DNA from: Enoplolaimus lenunculus
Taxonomy: Eukaryota; Nematoda; Enoplea; Enoplida; Thoracostomopsidae
Direction of reading: 5' to 3'
Assembly (NCBI GenBank): GCA_030248215.1
Contig: JASANG010001926.1
Coordinates: 54,935 to 118,934, forward strand
DNA: 64,000 bases
Below, one piece after another: positions 37,196-48,207 of this stretch. Positions within the stretch are counted from its first letter, which is position 1. The number at the start of each line of letters is the position of its first letter. Position numbers and translations under genes: made by a program. The notes below the pieces were generated by a model. That model saw nothing but the letters and a program-made list of their open reading frames with translations, was not told the DNA's origin and made no database searches.

Positions 37196-37470
37196 GGTCC
37201 ATGTATAGCTGAGGGTCGTAACAGTAGTCTAAGCATATTCCAGCCCATGTTATTTTAAGGGGCGTAAAGCTTTCTGGTGGGTTCATTAAATAGTGTGTTT
37301 CGATTCTAGATTACAATTTTTTGCTTAGGCTTAGGCTTAAGCTTAGGCTTAGGAACACATTTTTGCAACGCTTAGGCTTAGGCTTAAGCTTAGGAATACG
37401 CTTAATCTACTGATACGTCCCTAACAGTAACATTGGCCCATATTCCTATAAGCCGAAACATTAACACTAC
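37196..37470. mobile_element. Family B MITE (37242-37438) nested in a family A remnant
   Basis: The B copy runs agcccatgttattttaagg to cagtaacattggcc and is flanked by CATATTCC on both sides. CATATTCC is itself part of the aagcatattcc motif inside a family A copy starting at 37196, so B inserted into A. Confidence 0.82.
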
Positions 37471-37880
37471 AACTAAAACCTTCACAACCAGTTTTCCACT
37501 GCGGGGGGACCTACAAAACGACCCGTTGATCCACAGGATTGTTTGGATTTTTGATTGCAGTATTAAACGCGAATTTTTACTTTTACCCAAAATTCTACAA
37601 CGATCATTCATATAAAAAGCGATGTCGGTGAATCGAACCAATCCCGTGAGAATACTGTCGTTGAATTCGACGACTCTCTCAGCGAAAAATATAAATATTT
37701 TTTTGACATTAAAATTTTGAGTTGGATGTGAACGCAAATTTTTTTTGTAATTTTACAAAATATTACATAATTTAAACCAAAATCGTTTTAGTAACTGAGC
37801 GACTATGTCGGGGACATTATCTGAATCGCCTATGGATCGAATAGACCTCAAACAAAGTCAGAGTTTCTGATGCTGCACTG

Positions 37881-38075
37881 CACTGTAAATTCCAATGAGT
37901 TGATTAATCAATTCAGCTAGCGCGTTGGTTATTTCGGAATTAATATCAGTAAACATTAACTCACTCTGAGTTGAGTTTATTCTCACTCTGAGTTCAGTTG
38001 ACTCTGGGTGAGTTGTTAGGTTTTAGGCTTAGGAATATGATTATAGTACTGTTTCGCCCGGTTTTTTACATTGGC
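37881..38075. mobile_element. Family D left half joined to family A right end
   Basis: cactgtaaattccaatgag through gggtgagttgttag at about 38013 passes abruptly into taggcttaggaatatg and ends ttttttacattggcc. It is a junction of two truncated elements. Confidence 0.7.
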
Positions 38076-38272
38076 CTTGAAATATTTGAAATGGACACGG
38101 TGTTTTTGCAATAAATTCGAAAGTTTATAGTTTTCTTTAAAAATTGTAGTACTTTCTATGAAAATTCTTTCAGTTGCAGTACTTACGCATTACACTGTCT
38201 GCTCTGCTCACAAAAAATTTTGGCTAAGAATGGCTTGGTTGCAAAATTCATTTTCACTATGCTATAGTTTAG

Positions 38273-38646
38273 CAGGGTACAACCGGAGGTCTGCCTCCGG
38301 CTCAAAATCGGCCTCCGGCTCCGGTAGAATTTTTGCCGGAGGTTCCGGCAATTTCGATACTAAAATTTTGCTTCATCTATCTGTGTAGCGCGTTTCCTTT
38401 TGTCACAATTTTCAGGTAAGAATTTTCGAAATTTCGCAGAAAATTAACGTTAAACCAAACAACGTAACAACAATTTGCAGATATTGACAAAATTTACCTA
38501 ACTAATCAACCATCACTTTTACAACCTAATTTCGCCTCGCCTCCGGCAAGTATCGTTGAACTCCGGCTCCGGAAACTTTTATGTTCAGATCCGTCAAGTC
38601 TTCTTGAACTCCGGCTCCGTTATTTTTTACCTCCGGTTGCACACTG
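38273..38646. mobile_element. Family F hAT-like element
   Basis: cagggtacaaccggagg to cctccggttgcacactg; flanking atagtttag and atagttag support an 8-bp duplication with one slip. Confidence 0.8.
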
Positions 38647-38678
38647 ATAGTTAGCAATCGTTTATATATCGTTCTACG

Positions 38679-39021
38679 GGCCCATGTTATTATAAAGGCC
38701 GTCCCAATTGCCCGGGACACAAATATACCCGGAGTGCACAGTTATGCGGTCCTGTTTACATATACACAGGCAGATAAATTTACGTAGGTATATACATAAT
38801 ATATATTATATATACACATATATGTGTGTATATATGTGTACATATTATATATACATATATCTGTCCCAACTGTCCCACTGTCTCATTTGTCCCAAATATC
38901 CCAACTCTCCCAGCTGCCCCACTGTATCATCTGTCTCGCTGTCCCAATTATATTTTTGGACTGTACTCCTGGTACATTTCTGTCCCGGGAAAATGGGACG
39001 GCCTTTAAAATAACATTGGCC
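38679..39021. mobile_element. Family B ends with a TGTCCCA-repeat core
   Basis: ggcccatgttattataaagg and ttaaaataacattggcc are family B ends; flanks gttctacg and gttctaca match 7 of 8. The interior has no TTAGGC. It holds an AT/GT microsatellite (38773-38866) and about ten imperfect TGTCCCA-type units bordered by gcccgggaca and tgtcccggga. Confidence 0.82.
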
Positions 39022-39375
39022 GTTCTACATATCTGCAGTACTTATTTATAATCGTCGCTCTAGCAATCCAGAACATGGCTGAAACATTTATTACAAAAAC
39101 ATGTGCAATAACATTGCACAACAGCAATGATAAATTACATAGTGAAAAACTAATCTAATTTTACCATTCACTGATTCGAAAGCTAGACCTCTCACAGACT
39201 GGTGATAGGTGCTACGCACTTTTGAGATATACGGGTCGTGATTAAAACATGGGCCGAATATTTAACCATTCATGACATTTCCTCTATTTTGAAACATGGC
39301 ATTTTTAATACCGCCAGTACCACGACAAGCAGAGCGAGAGCTCAGCCAAAAAGCAGGTCGGGGTACACTTACAAG

Positions 39376-39729
39376 CAGGGTGGCAACAAAGGTTCTGATT
39401 CGACAAAAACTTGTGGTTCGGATTCGAATTCGGTTGTGAAAAAGCCGAATCCAACAGTGTTCGGCAATTATGTTTTTTCAGTTTTAAACAATAAAAATTT
39501 TAAATATCATGTTATATTAATAAAAATTTTTTGTTGCAGGTCTCAAATCTCAAAACTGAGCAGGTCGCGCACGAAATATATTAACGTTTAAAAGTTATGC
39601 AGCTGGCATTGTGTTGATATTCCGAAACAAATTATAGATATAACTGAAATTTGCAACATGCAAGATTCGGATTCGGCAAATTATCAATGGATTCGGATTT
39701 GGTCAACTCGTAGATTCCATGCCACCATG
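39376..39729. mobile_element. Family F variant with ggattcgg modules
   Basis: cagggtggcaacaaagg to ttccatgccaccatg, flanked by cttacaag and cttacaaa (7 of 8). Interior repeats are gattcgg instead of ccggag. Confidence 0.8.
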
Positions 39730-39847
39730 CTTACAAATTGCCTTAATTGATTGGTCCATTTCCGCAACATTTCGCTTGAGGATGGTAGCCGCGGCGCTGA
39801 CTTACGTAATCCAGCCAAAACAATTAAAATATGCATCAGTTCTTATG

Positions 39848-39995
39848 TCCGTATTTTCAAATGTGTGTTAGTGCCTATAACCAGTTAATGATACTTCTTC
39901 GAACTTATAAATCAGGGAACGGGGGACTTCAGAATTAATCGTTTTCTCAGACTTGGTCTGCTCTACTTCTGTGCAAATTTTGACATGCATAACTG
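39848..39995. mobile_element. Family E fragment
   Basis: ccgtattttcaaatgtgtg and cagttaatgatac-type interior; the right end is lost. A small E right end also occurs at 39190-39237. Confidence 0.6.
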
Positions 39996-40634
39996 CCTGT
40001 GTTTGTTACTTTCAAAACTGAATGTGATATGCAAATTAGTTTAGTTGTACATTCCCACAAACTTCGCTTTTGGACTGCTAATAATGCGGGGTTCACTTTA
40101 CCAATAGTGCGCTTGATATCTGTTTTGTCACTACGCCCATAGCGGCATACTTCCGAACAGGAAATAAAATGTTTTAAATTGCTAGGTTTTCGAAATTTTT
40201 GTCTACGCATATGGGTACAGTGAAAATGTCTGCTCGTAGTCGATATAGATACCAACATAACATGAAACTTAAAGCTTGCACTTTAAAAGAGCTCAGTGTA
40301 CTGATTTCTATTTTTCAAGTCTGGTTTAATCTTTTTTACAATATATCTTTCAAAAAATATACACTAGCTATAAGGGTTGTTAAAAATCGCAAAACATCCA
40401 TGGGTAACAAACCGAAGACTAGTTACCTATAGCTACAAATGTAAGTTACTCATATGAATAGTAGCTATTAAAGCTATTCATATAGGTAGTTTATACTTCC
40501 TGTTATGGGTAGGTGGCAAAAGAGGTACCAAGCGCACAATTGGTAACGTGAACCACGCGTAAATAAACAAGCGTGCGATACACACGTATTAACATACAAA
40601 ACATTGTAATGCCTAGCAGTTATTGGTTTAACAA
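39996..40634. other. NEDD8 downstream region, no gene seen
   Basis: Probably includes the NEDD8 3' untranslated region; no clear AATAAA signal was found on the minus strand close to the stop. Confidence 0.45.
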
Positions 40635-42039
<1,405 letters not shown>

Positions 42040-42099
42040 TTACTTGTCAAGTTATATTCAGGATTATAACTCTATTCACTATCGCACTAAGACTACAAA

Positions 42100-42200
42100 C
42101 AAAGACACGAAATGCAATCCGCACCGGAATCGCCGCGCGCCGATTTTAGAATTTTATTTGTTGGCGGCGCGCGCCATTTAACTGCGATGGACGGAGGTTG
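42100..42200 (-). promoter_or_regulatory. GC-rich CpG patch upstream of NEDD8, probable promoter
   Basis: About 75-175 bases upstream of the NEDD8 ATG lies the only strongly CpG-rich patch in this AT-rich neighbourhood. It contains two GC cores, CGCCGCGCGCC and GGCGGCGCGCGCC, about 20 bases apart and partly complementary. TTGGCGGC resembles an E2F-type site. The position and composition suggest a core promoter; the factor assignment is a guess. Confidence 0.45.
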
Positions 42201-42275
42201 CGGCACACAAAATATAACGCGACCTACTATTTTTTAAATCGCGAGCAATTAAAGTCAAAATTTTCAGTTTTCGCC

Positions 42276-42374
42276 ATGAATAGGTTTCAGTTTAAAAAAC
42301 GAGTGCTGGCACTTAGACGAGTGCGACGCAATATGCGAAGAGCGCCACAAGAGAGCGCAGCAAACCACAATTAG
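42276..42374 (+). other. Small Arg-rich open frame divergent from NEDD8
   Basis: A 32-codon frame, beginning MNRFQFKKRVLALRR and strongly Arg/Lys-rich, starts about 250 bases upstream of the NEDD8 ATG on the opposite strand. No family recognised; it may be chance in a CpG-rich patch. Confidence 0.2.
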
Positions 42375-42380
42375 TTTACA

Positions 42381-42516
42381 GGCTAATGTAAATAACAGGG
42401 GCGGAACAGTATTTTAAGCATATTCCCAAGCCTAAATGTAAGAAAAATTAGTCTAAACCTTACGACTCTATTTTAGTCCACAGAAAAACGTTCCGCCACT
42501 AATCTTTACATGGGCC
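42381..42516. mobile_element. Family A MITE between NEDD8 and NDUFS6
   Basis: ggctaatgtaaataacagg to atctttacatgggcc with only one CCTAAG unit. It lies about 360 bases upstream of the NEDD8 start, just outside the GC-rich patch. Confidence 0.8.
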
Positions 42517-43059
42517 AGCGTGCACATAGCACAAAAACCTTCACTGTAGTGAATTATATTTCCAATAAAAACAGACCCATTCAAGCTATTCGCTCCAATG
42601 TACTATTGCAATTAGTAGCATGATTAACTATACAACATGGTACAAGTTTACTACGTTCTAGAATCATGACTACAAATGCCAAAAAATCATTCATTACAAA
42701 TCAGGCTGCTTACATACTTTAGCATCTGACTAAAATACCCCCACAGTATCTTTGGAAATTGGCATGGTATACATCTAAAAATACGTCTAATATAAAAAAT
42801 ATCACCTTTATACCGATGTCGAACTTTTAATAACGAGATCAATTTCTTTAGATAGAAAAATGTCACAGCCGAACGGCCATCTACTAACAGCGTCATTTTT
42901 ACGCTGAATTTTAATCTGTACATTACCCTTACAAAGTATTTGACTACAGTCGAAAAAATCCACATTCAACGGACAATAAAGAATTCAAAAATACTACTAA
43001 TTTGCAAAAAGCATTTGCAGTACAATTTCAGTTTAACACATTACTAAGATAGGTAATAA
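42517..43059. other. NDUFS6 downstream region
   Basis: Probable NDUFS6 3' untranslated region. A 92-codon minus-strand frame (42687-42965) begins MWIFSTVVKYFVRVMY; it has no recognised relative and is likely fortuitous. Confidence 0.4.
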
Positions 43060-44067
43060 CTATACATCAATATGTTCTGAGCCGTCGTGGTATTGTCCTT
43101 CTCTGTAGAAGCGTGTCCCGCAGTAACCACAAGCATGATTGCCAGGTTTGTCCTAAAATATTACCAAATAATTACAGATATAATTGATTAGTAGTGGCAT
43201 TTAAACAACGCCACAACAAAATATTCAATGTAATAATTATTATCAATTGTATAATGCTTAAAAACGCATATCTGCTCAAAGAACAAATAACAATCTTACT
43301 ATTCACAACTGGCATATTGTTGCCGTTGTGAACTAGTTTTTCCGCATTGTTAGACGTCTAACCAATTCCCAAGGTCCCGCAAAATTATCTGGCATTCGAA
43401 TATGCGCCCCTACAATTTACAAAAAATTAAATATCTTTCCGGTGTACCATAGCTTTCACTGTTTCACCGTAAACATTTTGAATATGTTTAGTTACCTGCA
43501 TATAGCCATAAAGTAGTCCAAACCTGCTAAGAGAAGAAGGAGTTACCTACCAAATTGATGAACACTTTCGGATGCCCGAGCGCAGGATGTCCACCATCAC
43601 ATGAAACAATTTTGGATTTCGACGCAATCGGCGCTTGCATTGCAACTAGATTGATTGCAAAATTAGGATTCACTTGTTTGGGTGACATTGTGAAACGTAC
43701 TAACCGGTAATCATCTTGATCCCAAGCCTGCAACTCAACATTAAAAGAAAATTGTGCTGGCGACAGAGCAGTAATTCTTTTTGCCTTGACACAAAAGAAA
43801 AGTCACGGGAGCTCTAAGCTAGCTAATCTCAGTTTACACACGTGGACATCCAAATCAATCATTTAACATATGTAATACACGTACTTGACCAGTATGCGTC
43901 TGTTGATCATACTGGAGTTCTTGCTTCGGTCGAGGTACTACTTGAAACGAAGTAGACGCCGCTGGCGTTTTAGAGCTTGCTGATCGACCACTACAATTAG
44001 GACACTTGCTAGCTACTGTAGCCGCAGCTTTCGCTCCACCAACGCCAGTTCTTACCGCAGCAAGCAT
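43060..44067 (-). CDS. NDUFS6: NADH:ubiquinone oxidoreductase iron-sulfur subunit S6, mitochondrial
   Basis: Zinc-binding accessory subunit of the peripheral arm of respiratory complex I. Exons are 44067-43885, 43727-43551 and 43152-43060, all phase 0 with GT-AG introns, giving 150 residues. The first exon is Ala/Ser/Lys rich and lacks acidic residues until about residue 50, as expected of a mitochondrial presequence, and ends in HTGQ. The conserved core follows: a YRLVRF stretch, NFAINLVA, CDGGHPALGHPKVFINL, then DKPGNHACGYCGTRFYRE. The four zinc ligands of the family can be placed at C104, H113, C128 and C131. At 150 residues it is longer than the 124-residue human protein, mostly because of the N-terminal region. 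That region also holds a CPNC pair that is not part of the known site. The start is the first ATG upstream of the presequence; no other in-frame start fits better. Confidence 0.95.
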
Positions 44068-44204
44068 TTATTATTAACTATTTAACGCCTTTTATCAACT
44101 TAAATTAAGTTAGCGCCGTAAAATATCGTTGCCACATCAAAAAACAACGGAAGTTTAATGGCTTGGCTGAAGGTCAGGTCGCACACAATACGGATATAAA
44201 GTTG

Positions 44205-44280
44205 TTACAAAGACCACATAGATTTGTGGCAACATGCTTGACTCGAGTGCAAAAGAGCCGAGTTTGGATTCGCTGGAATA
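44205..44280 (+). repeat. tRNA-derived SINE head, partial
   Basis: ccacatagatttgtggcaac, gcttgactcgagtgc and gccgagtttggattc match the head of the copy at 45549 with changes. Confidence 0.55.
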
Positions 44281-44394
44281 GAGCAAAAACGTTATTATAA
44301 CATTTTAAATATCCTCTGCCATAGAGATTTTCTCTGCTTAACTATACATGCTCAGACAATTTTATAAAAATAAGTTAGATAAATAAGCTAATTT

Positions 44395-44536
44395 TTCTTA
44401 AATTTTCGAATGAGAAAAATGTTCAATACCGAAAATACCGGAAAATTTCGGCGAAAAAATACTTGATTTATTACCGGAACCGTATAGTGAAAAACACCGG
44501 ATTTCCCTACCGGACCCGGAACTTCGATTGTACCCT
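44395..44536. mobile_element. Family F right-end fragment
   Basis: aataccggaaaatttcgg, taccggaaccgtat and ttcgattgtaccctg just upstream of NDUFS6. Confidence 0.65.
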
Positions 44537-44947
44537 GAATTAAGTTATTTGAATTTAAAAAAATTTATTATTTACGTATGCATGTTACGCAAATATTATA
44601 TTTGAACATTTTATAACTAACCAATTGTACTGAAAGGGCAAAATTATCTAGCTGTTAGGTTAAAAACGTGATCGACTTGCAGGTGAACAAGCTTTCACCT
44701 ATACGGCTATGGAGGAGAGATGTTTTTCCGCCCCCCCCAGGATGTGCCATTGGCGGTGGCCAGCAGCTAAAGAGCGGATCACTTTGAATACTGTTGAGAC
44801 AACTGTCACATGTTGGTAACACAGAGTCTACGACTCGTTAGCCTCTCAAAAATGAACAAAAAAATAATCTCCACAAAAGCCACCTAGTGATTTACCGATA
44901 TCACAGACAATCGTTGAGGTGATGGAAAATTACCAATGCATCGTACT

Positions 44948-45175
44948 GTCAGTCTATGTCAGAACCGGGACTTCAGACCTTTCTACTAAGCAGCTAGAAA
45001 AGCGGGCCTCCGGAGTGGGGATCAAACTGTCGTCAGTCTAGGCAAGAACCGGGAGTTCAGACCTTTCTACTAAGCAGCTAGAAACGCGGGCCTCCGGAGC
45101 CGGGATCGAACTTTTGTCAGCCTACTGATCGTTAACCGAACACTCAACCACTGCGCTGCATGTGCACATATAACG
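44948..45175 (-). repeat. tRNA-derived SINE with body duplicated in 84-bp units
   Basis: gtcagtct units start at 44948 and 45032 (period 84), each with aagcagctagaaa and gcgggcctccggag. On the minus strand the head gcgcagtggttgag and agttcgatccc lies at the right end. Confidence 0.65.
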
Positions 45176-45548
45176 GACACACATGTCTCACATGCTTACA
45201 TGCACTTACTCTCAACAAGGTCATCCCTTGACCGTCCATCCTACCTTCGACTGGATACCGTGTTCATAGCGCGGCAATTTACCATTGCTCTCACGGCGTG
45301 GCCATATGTTTCGAAGAAATTAAGGAGAAAATCATGTATATTCGCAGTACTTCGTGAAAAGGGGTCGTCCCGACCGTGCAGTTGTGACATGGAGGTCCCA
45401 GGAAAAGTTTGGATTCGCGGTCCAAGACGACCGCCTAAAGAAGGGAGAATGCGGATATACGCGATGTAGCTTGTGTATGTGCAGAGTGTGTATTGTTAAG
45501 ACACATACGTACTCGTGCACATATAGCACCAGAGGATATTAAGATATC

Positions 45549-45700
45549 GACCACATGGTGTAGTGGTAGCATGTTTGACTCGAGCGCAAGACGGCCGCGG
45601 TTCTATTCCCGGTGTATTCCCCAAGTCAGTCTAGGTGAGAACCGGGGCTTCAGACCTTAATACTCAACCATTGCGCCACGCAGCCCGCCTGTCCAACTGC
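45549..45700 (+). repeat. tRNA-derived SINE
   Basis: Head with A box tggtgtagtggtagca and B box cggttctattccc, followed by a body gtcagtctaggtgagaacc and ggcttcagacctt shared with the tandem units at 44948-45120. No poly-A tail visible. Confidence 0.65.
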
Positions 45701-45762
45701 ATTTTTCGTCGACTATATCGACCGTATACTGCCAGGTAGTATACATACAGTGCAGTACACCA

Positions 45763-46070
45763 GGGTGCAAAGCGGAACTGAATTATGCCGGAATCGGAAC
45801 AGCAAATTTATACCAGAATCGGAATTACAAAATTTGTGACTATACGGAAAATTTGTTTCAACAAGAATAATATTAATTTAGGGTGTCTGTAGGCTGCACC
45901 AATTCTCAAAAACGTCGCATGTACAAATTGGCAATCTTTTTTGGCTCTTTAAAGCTAAACTGCAAACACTTATTGATAGTTAACTTATCGAAAACTAATT
46001 AATAGACAAATGATGCTGAATTTTTATACAAAATATCACAACAAGGTCTAAAATTAAAATGTGGAAATTC
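45763..46070. mobile_element. Family F left-end fragment
   Basis: cagggtgcaaagcggaactg followed by gaatcggaac modules; no matching right end seen. Confidence 0.55.
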
Positions 46071-47635
46071 CGAGTGCATATATAACGGACAAGCATGTCT
46101 CACAAGCTATTACGTACCAAGTAATTTAAAAATGACAATTTCGTTTCGGTCCGTCGCTGTCGGGCAGGGGTCCTGTGGTTGCCCTGCAACCACAGTTCCC
46201 CGCCCTCAGTTACCGCGGGCCCTGTTTATGTCCTCCCGTGGCTTCTAATGCTTGCAAACCCGCTTTTATGCGACATTACCGTCGCTTTGTACTTGTTTGA
46301 GTTAAGTCGATTTTAGTAGTTTATGAATGTGCCGTTGTTTCGCCTTATATTGTGCCTATATTCGTTATTTGTTATATTCTGGGTTATTTTTGCTCGCGCA
46401 TTCCATTTTCCTATTCAAAACCTTTAAATTTACCAAAAATCTCCCCAAAATTCCCCAACTTATTTCTGCCAATTTTTCGAGCTACCACTTGACTTTTCCG
46501 GCTAAATAATCATTCTACTGGCTTAGCTAGTTTTCAGTGCGCGTTCGGACATTTTCGGTTATCAGACCTTATACAAGTAGTGTGGAAATTGCGTGTGGTA
46601 GCAGAATTGAACGGAATTATACGGAATTCGGTAGTTTTAGCCAGAATTACGGCTTGGATTTGCGTATTAGCGGAATTACTGTGTTTAGGCCTCGAAAACG
46701 GTAGTTTGTAAGCATTGCGTGTTTTCTGTTGCAAATTGTGCAACTACGGTTCTGGCGAGTTAAAGAGCGCTACTGCTGTTATATAGTAGTTCATTTGCGA
46801 AGAATTGCGGTAATTTCACGATTGCTGGCCAATTTAATCACGGATTTGACGTAAAACTCGGATATTAGCCCGATTTTGACATAATTTTGAGTTATCCCGA
46901 AATCTCGTAAAATTGCGGATTTCGCGAGTCAAATTAGTATTACCGACGTTTACGCTGTGTACATTGCCGTATTATTTGTTCTGTTAGTTGTATTAAACCT
47001 ACAAAACTCGGTGTTAACACTCCGGAGCGTGCTAACCCGAATCAAATCACTTAGAAGTGCATGAGTCAAAAACCTACATTTTCGGATATTTTGGCCTCAA
47101 ACAGGGCCAAATAGCGAAGTCCAGAGCTTACAGTCGCATAAATACAAAACAAAAAAACGAAAATTAATAAACAAAAGTTATTGCCAACGTTGGTATCTCA
47201 TAAAGCGGCAATTGAAACATTGCGAAGACCCATTCTCAATGTGAACCTCTAGAAGACAGAAGAGAATACTCACTACCTAAAAGACAGAAGAGAATACTCA
47301 CTACGATCGTCACGTTTCCAGTTAACCCCATAAAAATAAAAAACTGTCCTTCTATTAGCCAAGGAGTTAAAAGCATTAAAAATTATAGATTTGAAGTGTA
47401 GATCCATATGTTTGTAGCGAAAACCACAGGATGCCGGCTAGACGATAGTAAAGTATGTCAGAAACTGTATCAAAATAGATCATATCATATTAACACCCGT
47501 ATAAAGTTTTATTTACAATATGTGAGGTTCGATTTTGCGGAAACTGCTACAGCGCCATCAAAACAGCTTCAGATTAGTGTTGTCATGTTTCGCTCACGAT
47601 GTACGGAACTGTCTTATTGCAGTAGCATACGCTAG
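46071..47635. other. Unassigned region upstream of XRN2
   Basis: A C-rich patch (46150-46230) with the short inverted pair ctgtggttgccctgcaac, then AT-rich sequence and a 24-bp direct repeat (aagacagaagagaatactca-type, 47253 and 47281). No exon-like frame. Confidence 0.45.
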
Positions 47636-47789
47636 TTACTAAGCCTACACCTAAGCTTAAGCGTATAAATCAGCTTATACGTAAGCCTAGGCCCTAGCCA
47701 AAACGTAAGCAAAACGTAGCCGAAAGCTTAAACACATTCTATTGCAACACCGCAGAAAAAGGTTTCGCCCCTTGTAATTGCTTGGACCC
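47636..47789. mobile_element. Family A MITE remnant upstream of XRN2
   Basis: cctaagcttaagcg repeats, the aaagcttaaacacattctattgc block and a degenerate right end (gtttcgccccttgtaattg). About 420 bases before the XRN2 ATG. Confidence 0.6.
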
Positions 47790-48207
47790 GTTTTATTCAG
47801 GTTAATAATTACCAGTCAAAACATTTTATGGATGAATAAATGGTTATGTTTTTGAATCTAGTAATATACGTAGCTAATATATATTGTTCGCAGATTGTCT
47901 TTTGGTGCGCACTGATAAGCATTATACAACCGGCAGAAATGCGCCGGCACGAGTTCGAAGGATTTGCACCCTAAAATAGTTTTGTGCGGTCCAGGATCTA
48001 CTGAATTTTAGAAAACTAGATACATATCATATACCATTCAGCATCTTGACTTTTGATTATAGAAATGAAATAGTTTCGTGCGGTTGGGATGCGTCGAATG
48101 TTATTCAGTTGATAAAAAATTATTTTTAGGATTACCGTACCAGTTTATGTTGGTAATGTGTCATTAGTATATATATAAATTACTTCACAGTATTGTAATT
48201 ATTAATT

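Noticed and set aside
46071-47304. A solo long terminal repeat upstream of XRN2
   Set aside because: No matching terminal dinucleotides, target duplication or second copy could be seen.
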